64,000 nt of DNA from Omphiscola glabra (lineage: Eukaryota > Mollusca > Gastropoda > Lymnaeidae): the NCBI GenBank assembly GCA_964017045.1, contig OZ024798.1:28324347-28388346 (forward strand). The letters are read 5' to 3'. Shown here piece by piece: positions 1-11,805 of this stretch. Made by a program: the position numbers and the translations under genes. The notes beneath the pieces are model-generated. The model was not told the DNA's origin. It did no database searches and saw nothing but the letters and a program-made list of their open reading frames with translations. Every line of letters starts with the position of its first letter. Position 1 is the first letter of the stretch.

Positions 1-60
1 TAAAATCGCTATCCTTAAACCTATCCCTAAACCTAACCTGAACCCTAAACCTATTAAGTT
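1..60. repeat. Degenerate telomere-like CCTAAA/CCCTAA motifs
   Basis: Within about 50 bases there are several imperfect C-strand telomere-like words (cctaaacc, cctaacc, ccctaaacc). They are too few and irregular for a telomere, and ordinary interspersed sequence follows at once. It could be the end of a longer interstitial array lying outside the window, or a chance low-complexity tract. Confidence 0.25.
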
Positions 61-187
61 AATTAAAAACGTATATGACGTCATGGCGCGAATTGTCTGC
101 TTTAGACATGATTTTTTTTTAATGTAATGCCTTTTTTTATAGACCAGAGAATAAAAATAATAATAATAAGGGATCCACAGAAATCAA

Positions 188-374
188 CAGTGCTTCTCAA
201 ACTTTTTAGTATGGCGGACCGGCAGGAACTTTTCCATTGCACCAGGGACCGGTGCACTATTTTTCTTGTACTGACGTGGTAGCAAAATGAGTGCTCTTGA
301 AAACTTCTGCGGACCGGCGGATGATGGCCCACGGACCGGCACCGGTTCGCGGACCACCACTTTGAGTAGCACTG
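188..374. mobile_element. hAT-type MITE (cagtgcttctcaaac ends)
   Basis: The left end reads cagtgcttctcaaacttttt. The right end, in reverse complement, reads cagtgctactcaaagtgg, so the two form imperfect terminal inverted repeats. The GGCGGACCGGC-rich interior next to the ends is typical of non-autonomous hAT elements. No ORF of transposase type is present. The 8-bp flanks (180-187 and 375-382) do not match, so this is an old copy or its flanks have drifted. Confidence 0.6.
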
Positions 375-689
375 CTCTAACAGACACCGATTTCTATTTT
401 TCACTTCTTCATTAAAAAAAACAAAAACAAAACTTTTTGACTTTACAGGGGCGGTGCTAGGGGGTGCGGGGTCCTTGACCCTTTTCTCTGAATTCGGTGA
501 AGAAACGGAGAAGACCGTAGAAAATCTGATGGCTACATCACGTTGCAACGTCGAGGTCTCCAAGATCTTGCTGACAGCGTTGGAAGCAAGCAGAAATTAA
601 AAAAAAAACAGCTTTTAGTTTGCAAGGAACTTTAGTGCAATGATCTCCTAGCTTTTCATGTTGGTGACACAAGTGTAGACATCCGTGAG

Positions 690-915
690 ATCACGACACA
701 TTGGGTCAGATCAGATCACGACACAGTGGGTCAGATCACGACACAGTGAGTCAGATCACGACACAGTGGGTCAGATAACGACACAGTGGGTCAGATCACG
801 ACACAGTGGGTCAGTTCACGACACGGTGGGTCAGATGACGACACGGTGGGTCAGATCACGACACAGTCGGTCACATCACGACACAGACGGTCGCATCACG
901 ACACAGTGGGTCGGT
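690..915. repeat. 20-bp minisatellite
   Basis: About eleven copies of a 20-bp unit (cagatcacgacacagtgggt) with scattered substitutions. Because the unit is not a multiple of three, all three reading frames of the unit are cycled through. The open frame across it is therefore a by-product, not evidence of a gene. Confidence 0.9.
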
Positions 916-1102
916 TTGAACAATTGACTGGGAATTAAATTGACGTAATTTAAGACATACGGAAACAAAATAACACAACACATCTCATGAAAACCTTTCC
1001 TTTATATTTCAGATCCAATTTTGAAATGCAAATCCTTAACCTACCCACCCCCCCCCCTCCTTTTTTTTCTTCATACGTTATTTTAACAGATTCCAAACAT
1101 CA

Positions 1103-1260
1103 GTGGCGTAGCAGCCAAGCCTGCCCAGATCCCCCCCCCCCCAAATCCCCCGGTAAAAATATATTCTGAAGTTGACCGAAAATACCCACTCTCTCCCCCC
1201 TTTCCCCCCCCCCCCCCCCCCCCACAAAAAAAAAAAAAACTGTTTTCCCCAAACCGGCCA
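1103..1260. mobile_element. One-ended fragment of the CAGTGGCGTAGC family, with long poly-C tracts
   Basis: The segment opens with cagtggcgtagc, the same terminus as the complete elements at 8373 and 28363. It continues into poly-C tracts, one of about 20 C. No matching right end (gctacgccactg) was found, so it is a truncated copy or one whose right end has decayed. Confidence 0.35.
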
Positions 1261-1304
1261 TAGAAAGAAAATAGTTCCGAATTATCACTCATCAATTGTT
1301 TGAC

Positions 1305-1495
1305 ACGACAAGCACCCAACCTCGTCACACGACTAGCACCCGATTTAATCTCACAAGTACTCAACCTCGTCACATGACTAGCACCGGTTTAATCTCACGA
1401 CAAGCACTCAACCTCGTCACATGACTAGCACCGGTTTAATCTCACGACAAGCACTCAACCTCGTCACACGACAAGTACCCAACCTCGTCTCACGA
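1305..1495. repeat. Tandem repeat, unit about 47 bp
   Basis: Roughly four diverged copies of a unit containing caacctcgtcac, gactagcaccgg and tttaatctcacgacaag. Some copies are internally deleted. No coding potential was seen. Confidence 0.8.
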
Positions 1496-2014
1496 CATTG
1501 TAGCTCGTCAACGAATCTCTGTGGTTATTATCAGCTTTTCAGATTTTGACCTGACTTCTTCGCGAAAATTTAAGCAAAATATCTTCTCTGAAGAGGTCTG
1601 CTATAATGTCACTTACCATTTGCACCACTCTGTCCATTACTTATGAAATTTAATTGCACTTCCTTTCGCTTACACATAAAACATCTACACCCTACAGGCG
1701 ACACACTATGGTGTCGCGACACACGACGTTTCGAAATTACTGCTTTAGTCTCAAGTGTCTTCACGCATTGGACTTGAAGAGATAGTAGAGGAAAAGACAG
1801 ACCAGTTGATTATCTTGTCGCTTTGAACATTGCTTTTTTGTCTGGTAATTACGAGCTATGAATAGTCAAGGCCTGGCTATATTAATTAGATTGATATACA
1901 AGTGTATAGGGCTACCCCCGAGGTCCTCACAAGCGCGGGGCCTTGAGCGGACACCCCGTGTACCATCACCCCCGCGCCGGCCCTTGGCTGTATATATAAG
2001 ATATAGTTTATTTT

Positions 2015-2276
2015 TTAAAGTGAAGACCTTAGTGCTAAAAGTAATTAAGTCACAAAATTCACATTTTGAGATAATCAAGTTCAAATATACTTTTCGTCTA
2101 TAAAATATGACCATTTTCATTTTTTGTCTTGTTTAATTAAGGGCCTAATGCACATTTTAATGTGTTCAAATTTCTGCAGTACACTTGGCTAAACTGGGTA
2201 AGAAAAGATCACAGTTTAGATTGATTTTGACAAAAATGTGACTTAAGTACTTTTAGCACTAAGGTCTTCAAGTTAA
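2015..2276. mobile_element. Possible MITE with about 40-bp inverted repeats and TTAA flanks
   Basis: The segment at about 2021-2058 (tgaagaccttagtgctaaaa and onward) recurs in reverse complement at about 2232-2270, with only a few mismatches. TTAA lies immediately outside each arm (2015-2018 and 2273-2276). TTAA target duplications are the hallmark of piggyBac-type insertion, but the termini do not start with the usual CCC/CCT. Assignment to that superfamily is therefore only a suggestion. There is no ORF. Confidence 0.45.
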
Positions 2277-3061
2277 AACATTGCCTGATCATCTGATATA
2301 AACACGATGCGTGGGACTAAAATGTTTTAGAAACGTTTGCGGAAATAACTTACGTGAAAGAAATGGGCTCAAAAGCCTGCCGCTGACCAAACACCACAAC
2401 CAAGAGACATAACTCAACGATCAACAGTGGCGCCATCTTAGCCACTCTCTTGTTAACTAATGAGTTACGCACAAAATAAGTCCAATTCTCGTTTCCTTAA
2501 CCTGCTCTTGTCTGTGAAGCGAGACGAGAAAATTTTGACTGCCTTCAATTCGCACTTTTTTTTTTTCCCGCCCCACACTTTTCAGTTTCGTGACTAAATC
2601 CTCTCGTCACGTGATCTTAGTCATACAACAACAAGACACTATCGTATCACCCTTTGACTAACACATTGTTCCAAATTCATTAATATCCCAAGCTCTTCGC
2701 GTCAGAGACGTTCCGATGGCATCCAATGGAAGAGATACCGTCAGTGGGAATTATTCAAACCCCGCAGCACAAGACAGCCGGCAAACTCTAGATATGATGT
2801 TTTTCTTTTCTATTTTTTCTGAGGCTGCTGTTCGTTTCAGATGGCTTAAGTGATGGCAGTTTACACGGTGAAAGAACTTGAGCCCAAACGCAGGGAACAC
2901 CGAGGCGCAGCCCTTCTCTGTCCAGTGATGTAAATAAGGTTGACAGTATGTCAGGCGACAAATTGATGGCACCTTCTCCTCGACAAATTGATGGCACCTT
3001 CTCCTTAACGCAGTGTCGTCGTGTGGAGAATGGGGGTGTCTTTTTCGGAGACGCACTATAC

Positions 3062-3622
3062 AGTGTGTAACACATTGGATCACAGTGGGTAACACATTGG
3101 ATCACAGTGGGTAACACATTGGATCACAGTGGGTAACACATTGGATCACAGTGGGTAACACATTGGATCACAGTGGGTAACACATTGGATCACAGTGGGT
3201 AACACATTGGATCACAGTGGGTAACACATTGGATCACAGTGGGTAACACATTGGATAACAGTGGGTAACACATTGGATCACAGTGGGTAACACATTGGAT
3301 CACAGTGGGTCACACAACGGATCACAGTGGGTAACACATTGAATCACAATGGGTAACACATTGGATCACAGTGGGTAACACATTGGATCACAGTGGGTAA
3401 CACATTGGATCACAGTGGGTAACACATTGGATCACAGTGGGTAACACATTGGATCACAGTTGGTAACACATTGGATCACAGTGTGTAACACATTGGATCA
3501 CAGTGGGTAACACATTGGATCACAGTGGGTCACACAACGGATCACAGTGGGTCACACATTGGATCACAGTGGGTAACACATTGGATCGCAGTGGGTAACA
3601 CATTGGATCACAGTGGGTCAAA
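3062..3622. repeat. 22-bp minisatellite, about 25 copies
   Basis: The unit contains gtgggtaacacattggatca plus two bases and repeats almost perfectly across 560 bp. Variant units (cacaacgg in place of acattgg) recur at about 3309 and 3532. This suggests block duplication of several units. Related half-units (gtgagttacat-like) trail to about 3715. Confidence 0.95.
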
Positions 3623-4654
3623 TTGTACAGCAAGTGAGTTAAACTGTACTGCAGTAAGTTATATTGTATTACGGTGAGTTATGTCGTACTACAGTGAGTT
3701 ACATCGCACTACAGTGAAAGGGTTCAAATTGTCTAAGTCCGCACTGTACAGATTTAGTTACTCAAACTTTAGAAATGTACTGTACAAATGTATTTTAAAT
3801 AGAAATGTAACATTTTCCGCTCATAAACATCTAAATGCTTTTGGGGAAATTTGGTTATATGCAAAGAAAATTTGTAAGCTCTCCCAAATATGGACATAAT
3901 TGTTGGATACTTGTGCTAATTCATTTTGTTGCCATACAATACCGAATACACACACACTAGCACATACAAATCTCCAGTTTTTACCTCACCCCCGCCCCCC
4001 CCCCGCGCATCCCCCACCCCCCGATACGCTGGTGTGACCCCCCAGATGACACAGTTGCCGTAAACTGTAAACAGTGAGACCACTTCTGCTAGCTAGTTCT
4101 GTTATTACTTTAATTTTAATTGCCAGATGTCAAGTTGTGTACTTTGAAAACCCTACCAGAAAGTGTATCTTAATCGGTTCTTCTGTCAAACAATCTTGGA
4201 TACTGTTGGGGAAAAGGCCGGGGGGGGGGGGAGTGTGTGTCTGTTATGACAGCTGGGATTTGCGGCCGTTCTCCGTCGAATAATATAAATATATCTATTA
4301 ATAAAGCCAGTACAAGCGCTCGTCTCGTCCTGCTTTTTATTGCAACTTATATTAAGAAACCAATGTGTTGTGAGATCGCTCCATGTTTCAGTAATAAGTG
4401 TGAATGCTGGGACCAGATAGCTCAGAGAAATCCTTCGAGGTACTGATGATGATCCATCTATCTATTGAAAAAAATTTCATCTTAAAAGTCGACCATTTAA
4501 AAATTTGGGTTAAAGAGTGGTACTTAAAATATGACCCAAACTTGTGGAGGAAGTTCAGATCCTTGCGCATGCGTGCCAGTACAGTTCAAACACGGCCAGG
4601 AGGCTAAGGGAATGTTTGATGCAGGGTCTCCGTGCTTTCCACACTTACACTGCA

Positions 4655-4866
4655 TGATGGAGGGGTGAAGGGGTGGAGGGAGGGGTGGATAGAGGGATGG
4701 ATGGAGGAGTGGAGGGATGGAGGGAGGGGTGGATAGAGGAGTGGATGGACGGGGTGGAGGGACGGGGTTGAGGGACGGATGGAGCTAAGGTGAAGGGAGG
4801 GGGGAGAGAGGGGTGGGGTGTGGGTGGAGGGAGGGGGTGAAGGGAGGGGTAGGCGGCGGAGGGGCA
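4655..4866. repeat. Purine-strand G-rich minisatellite
   Basis: Irregular ggagggatgg / ggggtgga words make about 200 bp of almost pure purine on the plus strand. Runs of three or more G recur often enough for G-quadruplex or triplex formation. The reverse frame reads as a proline/serine/histidine low-complexity ORF, which I regard as an artefact. Confidence 0.85.
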
Positions 4867-4869
4867 TGA

Positions 4870-5527
4870 AGGTTAAAAAGGTAACCGTTCAATGTGATGT
4901 GGTCGAAAAGTTTGATGTCAATAATGTTTAGAATGATTGGCTACAGCTGTTAATAAACTGAAGGAAAAAAAGTCCCTCCAAAAATAGCATTCTTTAAATA
5001 GATTAATTCATTATGCACCGCGTATGTTTACTTGGCACTTTGTTTACCCATATCGTGGCAGTGACAAATTAAGCCGTGCAGCCATTGTCAGCCCTGTGAA
5101 CTCTTCATGACTTGAACAGTTAACTTTCTCTGTATTCCCTTTTCAGTACGGTGATCCGGTTAGTGTTGACGTGCACAACAATTCGTGCGTGGCTGTCAAG
5201 ACCCATTCTTGTATGTTCGTAGAAAAAGTTGTATTTTTAAAATTGTTTTGTCACGTGAGTGAGACTAGTGGTTTGGGGGGGGGGGGGCGAGGTTAAATCA
5301 AGGATTTCCGCTGGTACGAAGAGTGAGAATGATGAGTCGGACAATTGCCATGACACACGTACATGTAACGACATGTAATATACGACATAGTTGCTGCTTT
5401 TGATGCTGCCTATTCAATTAACTGGGATAGCAAACAAAGTTCATGCATTTAACTTTTCAGTGAGAATGTAAACCACTTTAACATTCAGTCACAAAGATTA
5501 TATCTCGTCTGAATGACGTCATTGGTT
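4870..5527. other. No gene recognised
   Basis: AT-rich single-copy-looking DNA with one poly-G tract near 5275. Only short, low-quality open frames are present. Confidence 0.6.
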
Positions 5528-5768
5528 CAGGGGCGTATGGAGGGCGGTGTGGAAGAGGCGGACCACCCCGGGCTGCAATTTTTACCAAAAAAATCCTGTG
5601 TATTAACTTGGTTCTTGTTTGTGTGTTTCTTGTATGGCATAATCTTCGGACGCCTAATGGACCCACTTCCCGTCATCCTATCGAGCTGAAACTTGGCACA
5701 TAGACTCGTAGCCGATGATAAACACATTCTTTTAAAGTTTTAGCCCCACACCTTCCCCTACGCCCAAA
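5528..5768. mobile_element. Decayed hAT-like MITE (caggggcgta end)
   Basis: The left end reads caggggcgtatggagg. Near 5752-5765 the sequence ccttcccctacgccc is an imperfect inverted copy of it. The interior shares a ggcggacc...cccc segment with elements near 28510 and 41450. The right terminus lacks its final bases and no target duplication was identified. Confidence 0.4.
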
Positions 5769-5811
5769 AATTAGTTTTTCATGGGTGGGCTGAATGTTCA
5801 CAATTTGTTCA

Positions 5812-6184
5812 ATGGTTGCGTGTTTTGGTTTGGAGATTAAGCGCGTAGCTGTTGTCATGTGTTTTGGTTTGGAGATTATGCGGGTAGCTGTTGCCATGTG
5901 TTTTGGTTTGGAGATTAATTAAGCACGTAGTTGTTGCCATGTGTTTTGATTGGAGATTAATCGCGTAACTGTTGCCATGTGTTTTGGTTTGGAGATTAAG
6001 CGCGTAGCTGTTGTCATGTGTTTTGGTTTGGAGATTAAGCGCGTAGCTGTTGTCATGTGTTTTGGTTTGGAGATTATGCGGGTAGCTGTTGCCATGTGTT
6101 TTGGTTTGGAGATTAATTAAGCGCGTAGTTGTTGCCATGTGTTTTGGTTTGGAGATTAAGCGCGTAGCTTTTGCCATGTGTTTT
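5812..6184. repeat. Minisatellite, unit about 39-41 bp, about 9 copies
   Basis: Units contain tgttttggtttggagatta followed by agcgcgtagctgttgycatg. Length variants (an attaattaag insertion) alternate with the short form. A pair of adjacent variants recurs in the same order, at about 5845-5960 and 6050-6150, which points to a higher-order duplication. The long reverse ORF over it is a consequence of the repeat. Confidence 0.9.
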
Positions 6185-7704
6185 GTATTTATAACGTATT
6201 CGGGTATGATGTAAAAATAAATTGTATTTTTGAAGGGGAAATATGAAACTTATTTTCGTCAGAAGTTTACCCATTAACATAGCCACGTCTTAATAAATTA
6301 TAAATTACATAAATGGCAACCAAAATGCATATAAAGTATTTATACACAAAAAACTTGTTATTAGGGGTTGTTTATTTCTTTATTTTGGAGGGGGCGGCTG
6401 TATCGGCAAACTGTCGATTTTTATCTTAGAAGTGAGGCGGCAAAAAATCCTGGCCCACCCCGTGCGGCATTTAGCTTAACCACACCATCTGCATTGGTCA
6501 TACTTTCAAGCATCAACTCCAAGACAACTTGAGGTTAAAACATCTCCTCCATGTAATCCGCTAGTAAATTGTGTACAAGGAAAAACGAATGGAATTGTTT
6601 ACAAAGTAGCAAAAAATAATTGTCTATTTATGAGCCCTCCACACAAGTAAAATAAATTATCTCGTCTTTTAAACGGACGGAGGACCCAAAAAAAGACGTC
6701 GAAACGGATGTTAAGTCATGAAAAAAATAACTCATAAAAATCGACCAAATTATTTAAGTACAAACTTCTGGTCAACAAATAGTGGTCCAGCGGTCAAGGT
6801 GACTGAAGCAGAAAGTGCACAATAATAAATTTAACTCTAATGGGCCATTATCCATTAATTTTGTCTTTGAAACTCCTATCCTTTTCAGTATTGCTACTCC
6901 TGCATTCAGAATTATTAGTTAAAATTGTTTTCCACATCACAGCCAACATGGCCTACGTGACGGCTCTGGTTGTATGGAATCAACTCACATGGCTGGTGTA
7001 ACTGGGGCGTTTGTTTTCTTTTTACTAAACATGAGCTTTACCAAGTTCCGGTTTTGAACCAGACTGGCGGGTATTTATGCAGACAGTCAGGTAAAATAAT
7101 AATAATAATAATACCGTACATCTCTTAAGATATATCTTGCTTCTGGTGTGTCCTGCTTCCTCATCAAAACCGCCCAGATATATTTTGCTTCTGGTGTGTC
7201 TTGCTTCCTCGTCAAAGCCGCCCTTCCCCTGACTCCACGTGCTTTAAATTTAAATCAATAGTACTAGTACTGGGTGGGGAAAGAAGGCTGTCACGCAGCG
7301 AGCGACATATGCGTTGGTTTAACTCAGGTAAATAACTTAATTTTTACTTGCTTTAACGGGATGCGACTGCTATATAAAGAGCCACGGGTTAAGGGAACTC
7401 CTGTAAGGGTCCGGTATTTTTTGGTAAAAGTATGTGGTCAATGATTGACCATTACCAGGTCATTACTGATATCGATTACAAAATATCCGTTTAGTGTTGG
7501 AATCGAATTATATATATATATTGAGTACCTGCCCGATAAAGGGTGATCGTCGGAAGCCGTAACAAAAAGGCCCATGGCGTAAAGGTCCATGAACATTTTG
7601 GGTACGGTACATTTTTATTTTCGTAGATGTGTATCAACTGATGACATCAGGGAATAGACTTATATAAAACTATTTCCATGCAGTGCCGTATTTACGTATA
7701 AACT
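6185..7704. other. No gene recognised
   Basis: AT-rich DNA with a short (AAT)n run near 7098. A duplicated segment of about 50 bp (gatatatyttgcttctggtgtg and onward) lies at 7129 and 7177. No credible coding exon was seen. Confidence 0.6.
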
Positions 7705-8038
7705 AAATAAGCTACAGCGTAGGGCCTCACAATATGCCAGGGCCTCAATAAGCTACAGCTTAGGGCCTCACAATATGCCGGCATATAGATTACATTTTTC
7801 TTTGATCAGCTGATGTAATTTAAAACGGCAGGGCGCCTATGGACTTTGTATAGCTTAGGACCTATGGACTTTGTATAGCTTAGGACCTATGGACTTTGTA
7901 TAGCTTAGGACCTATGGACTTTGTATAGCTTAGGACCTATGGACTTTGTATAGCTTAGGACCTATGGAATTTGTATAGCTTAGGACCTATGGACTTTGTA
8001 TAGCTTAGGACCTATGGACTTTGTACAACTTAGGACCT
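7705..8038. repeat. Two adjacent tandem repeats (40-bp duplication, then 25-bp array)
   Basis: A 40-bp segment beginning aataagctacagc occurs twice (7707 and 7747). From about 7847 a 25-bp unit (containing cctatggactttgtatagct) repeats about 7.7 times. Both share the word tagggcct or taggacct, so the second may have grown from the first. The left flank (cagtgccgtatttacg, 7680) resembles a hAT terminus. Confidence 0.85.
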
Positions 8039-8098
8039 CAGCTTAAGAAGTCCATCCTTGTCTGTATCAACGATGTTACGCAAGTGGTCGTGAATACA

Positions 8099-8293
8099 AG
8101 AGATAGAGAGAGAAAGAGAGAGAAAGGCAGAGAGAGAGAGAAAAAGGCAGAGAGAGAGAGAATGGCAGAGAGAGAGAAAAGGGCAGAGAGAGAGAGAGAA
8201 TGGCAGAGAGTGAAAGACAGAGATATAAAGGTAGAAAGAGAAAAAAAGCAGAGAGAGAGAGAGAGAAAGGCACAGAGAGAGAGAGAGAACGGG
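8099..8293. repeat. (GA)n-rich purine tract
   Basis: Interrupted AGAGAGAG repeats cover about 190 bp. A second GA tract lies at 8613-8695. Open frames on both strands here are low-complexity RE-rich or LSLS-rich sequence and are not proposed as genes. Confidence 0.9.
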
Positions 8294-8372
8294 TCTCGGA
8301 TATTTAAGTGGCTTCAAAGCTGTCATGTGGGTAAAATGGAAACTATCAACCTGTGCGGGGGAGACCCCTCCC

Positions 8373-8561
8373 CAGTGGCGTAGCGAGCTTAACTTGCGCG
8401 CGGGGCACAATACCTTTTTAGCGCCCCCCAATACCTTTTTAGCGCCCCCCCCCCTTTTCGAAAACCATACAATATTATAGTAAAATATACCATTTGGCGC
8501 CCCATTGTGAGTAGCGCCCGGGCCATGATGCCCCCCTTGCTCCCCCCTCACTACGCCACTG
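8373..8561. mobile_element. MITE of the CAGTGGCGTAGC family with perfect 8-bp target duplication
   Basis: The termini are cagtggcgtagcgag at the left and ctacgccactg at the right, an inverted pair. The octamer cccctccc flanks both ends exactly (8365-8372 and 8562-8569). An 8-bp duplication and a CAG...CTG boundary are hAT features. The interior is short and GC-rich with a small direct repeat (aatacctttttagcgcccc twice). No transposase is encoded, so it needed one in trans. Confidence 0.8.
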
Positions 8562-9179
8562 CCCCTCCCCACACCCACCCCAAAAAAAAGTGACGGCTCT
8601 GGATAGAAAGGTGATAAAGGGAGAGATAGGATATAAAGGGAAGAGAGAGGGAGAGAGAGAGAGAGAGAGAGGGGTGGGACGAGTGAGTGAGAGAGTGGGG
8701 CCGTCTTTGTAGCATTCAAGAAACCCAAACTGCAGGTCAGTGCCAGATTTCAAGTATAAAAATCCTGTGAACAATGGCCGTCCTTCGCAGGCCAACACAA
8801 TTCATCATGGCCAGATATTATATTGCAGCACTCCATCAGTTTGAGACAGAATTTTCATCACTTCAATTTTAAAAGGCAGACGTAAGAACCAAAAGTCGTG
8901 CGCGCCGGCATGGACAGAAAGGGGACGACGGGAAGTGTAAAGACGTAATCACGCCATCTGGTGGCAGGCCAATGAGTCTTCACATTCTGTGCTCCAACAT
9001 CCGTCAATGACAAGAAAAGTCACATCAAAGTCCAACGCCATACTGATCTATTGTTATTAGCAATGCGATTTTTCTTAACTCAGTTTGCTCAGACTATCGT
9101 CATGGCTTATCTAGAATCGAGACTTTCGAAACGTTTACAACAATAAAAAAAACTCAGACTTCGTACATTTAAAACCGAA

Positions 9180-9792
9180 ACAAAAGATTCAAAGGTGTTA
9201 AATTAATGTCGCCAATAATATTTTGTCAGTAAATTCAAAGATAGTAAATTAATGTCACCAATGCTATTGTGTTGGTAGATTCAAAGATGGTAAATTAATG
9301 TCACCAATACTCTTCTGTCAGTAGACTCAAAGACTGATTCATTGTGTAGCCAATTTTTTAAATTATTTTTTTTGGGGGGGGGGGGGGGGGGGGCCTAAGT
9401 CATCAAATGTAAGAACCTTGCATGGTGTCACCAATGCTGTTTTTTCATTAGATTCAAAGATTGTTCAATGATGTCACAAATACTACTTTGTCAGTAGATT
9501 CAAAGATTGTTCAATGATGTCACAAATACTACTTTGTCAGTAGATTCAAAGATTGTTCAATGATGTCACAAATACTACTTTGTCGGTAGATTCAAAGATT
9601 GTTCAATGATGTCACAAATACTACTTTGTCCGTAGATTCAAAGATTGTTCAATGATGTCACAAATACTACTTTGTCGGTAGATTCAAAGATAGTTCAATG
9701 ATGTCACAAATACTACTTTGTCAGTAGATTCAAAGATTGTTCAATGATGTCACAAATACTACTTTGTCAGTAGATTCAAAGATAGTTCAACA
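9180..9792. repeat. 46-bp minisatellite with a decayed leading edge
   Basis: From about 9435 a 46-bp unit (gattcaaagattgttcaatg, atgtcacaaatactacttt...) repeats about eight times at high identity. Before it, from about 9190 to 9340, older units of about 55 bp share attcaaag...taaattaatgtcaccaat. They are separated from the array by a poly-G tract at about 9369-9391. The array therefore shows an age gradient from left (old) to right (young). Confidence 0.9.
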
Positions 9793-11289
9793 GTGTAAAA
9801 ATTACTCACTGTACTCCGCATTACCATACTCATACAAAAAAATAGCTTATTTTTACTACATCATGCTAGCAACACCTCCCTGTCCATCTCTAAGCTTTTC
9901 ACACAAAAACACAAAAGGAAAGGATATCTCCTTTTCAAAAGTTGTGAAATGGATAAATTTATTCAGATGTGAAACAAAACATGTTGAATGTACTACATCA
10001 ACTAATTATTGTTTACAGAACTTGTCTTAAAATCTAATCCAGGCGTAACATGTGTATGTTAGTATTTATAAGCAATATGTGTAGAGAACCTAGACATCTT
10101 ATGACTCTCCATACTCCCCCATGGGACAACAGTACATGTAGTCACTTCAACAAACAAATTATTTCAGTTACTGTTGTGCACGTCTGTCAGGTACTTATGT
10201 GCACCTCTGTTACACATCACCAAATACACATGCAGGTATTCAAATAAACCTAGTCTGTTATAAATTTGACAAAAATTGATATCTTGAATAGAAAAATCAT
10301 TACAAAGTCTTTCAGACCCATATTCTTCATGAAAAAGTGGCAACAGGGGCATTAACTCCAATGTTTTTTTTTTTAACACAAAGAAACAGTAAATGTGTTT
10401 GACCAGTATCAGGAGCAAGAGTCCAGCTTCCGGTTATAAGTGTTAGGATAGTAAAACCCACAAGAAATAGATCTTAAAGACGTTTAGCATGTGAAAATAA
10501 GACAGAAGCCAGCAAACTGTCCCCAGAATATCCTTTCACTCCCAGGTAGAGTTTAAACAAAGAATATCCAACAGCACACTCGGGTCAATACTAAGAGGCG
10601 AGTTGACTAGCCTTTTCAGTCGTTCACACAAGATCACACAGAATCAACTTCAGCAAGTAAGAAACAACTGCTCTAAGTTGCTCAGCTCAACGTGTACATA
10701 AACACATTCATCAATTTTAGCTTAAACAAAGTTGATTCAACAGAGAAAAAAACTTCTAGTAGAATCTTATTCTCTAGAACAGTCATTCTCAATAGTTTCA
10801 GTGTCATTGCCTGGCAGGGACTTATCCACTTTGTGGGAAATGGTGGTTTTTGTGTTCACCCTAGAATTGTTCCTCTTGTGCTGAGCAGCAGCGGAGGCCA
10901 AGTGAATCCATGCCATTCTGTGGACCACCACTGGAAAAAAACCAGGGACCTTTGGGATTGCCGTATTTTTGCATCATGATGCTCCGTAGACCACTAGTTT
11001 AATGTTGTTTAATAACTTACGGTAACACTGGTGGCAAGTTTTGAAGTGTAAAAACATATATAAAACATCTCTATTAATGTATAAACTCATTGGGGGATTG
11101 TCAGCGAGCATCTATCTGAACAGTGAGTCTATTGTCTTCCAGGGATATTGCTGGTTGAAAAATGATATCTAACAAAACATCTCCTTGGTGGGGTAAACCC
11201 TTTTAACAAGAATGAATTTGAGCAGACAAAAGAAATTTTAAAAATTAAAACTGTAAGACGTGTTTCTGAAGTTAGTAATCATTAAAAAG
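9793..11289. other. No gene recognised; contains one dispersed repeat segment
   Basis: Open frames here are short and show no recognisable domain. The segment at 10935-10985 (containing cctttgggattgc, gtatttttgcatcatgatgc) is repeated at about 13329-13382, so at least this piece is a dispersed repeat. Confidence 0.5.
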
Positions 11290-11805
11290 GTGAGGGGGTT
11301 GTATGTGTGTGTAAACATCACTATGTGAGGTTGTATGTGTGTAACAATCACAATGAGGGTGTTGTATGTGTGTGTAAACATCACTATGAGGGGGTTGTGT
11401 GTAACCATCACTATGTGAGGTTGTATGTGTGTAACAATCACAATGAGGGTGTTGTATGTGTGTGTAAACATCACTATGAGGGGGTTGTGTGTAACCATCA
11501 CTATGTGAGGTTGTATGTGTGTAACAATCACAATGAGGGGGTTGTATGTGTGTAACCATCACCATGTGAGGGTTGTATGTGTGTAACAATCACTATGAGG
11601 GTGTTGTATGTGTGTGTAAACATCACTATGACTGGGTTGTGTGTAACCATCACTATGTGACGTTGTATCTGTGTAGCCATCACTATGTGAGGGGTTGTAT
11701 GTGTGTGTAACCATGACTATGATGGGGTTGTGTGTAACCATCACTATGTGAGGGTTCATGTGTGTAACAATCACTATGAAGGTGTTGTATGTCTGTAACC
11801 ATCAC
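11290..11805. repeat. Higher-order tandem repeat of GTTGTATGTGTGTAA-type units
   Basis: Basic units of about 25-33 bp (gttgtatgtgtgtaacaatc, acaatgaggg / actatgaggg) are arranged in a three-unit composite of about 90 bp. The composite is repeated nearly perfectly in the first half and degenerates towards 11800. Confidence 0.9.

Noticed and set aside
1..60. Chromosome end
   Set aside because: The telomere-like words are degenerate and very few, and are followed directly by ordinary interspersed DNA.
102..563. 153-codon reverse frame
   Set aside because: It overlaps the hAT MITE at 188-374 and has no domain, no codon bias and no splice context.
3062..3622. CRISPR array
   Set aside because: There are no unique spacers between repeats. 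The 22-bp units abut directly, and the genome is an animal's.
5809..6177. Reverse frame reading (THGNSYALNLQTK)n
   Set aside because: It is created by the roughly 39-bp minisatellite. Units of other lengths break the frame and no flanking coding sequence was seen.
8030..8728. 232-codon reverse frame, the longest in the window
   Set aside because: It is mostly Leu/Ser low complexity from (GA)n tracts and crosses a complete MITE (8373-8561) with its target duplication, so it cannot be an old gene.
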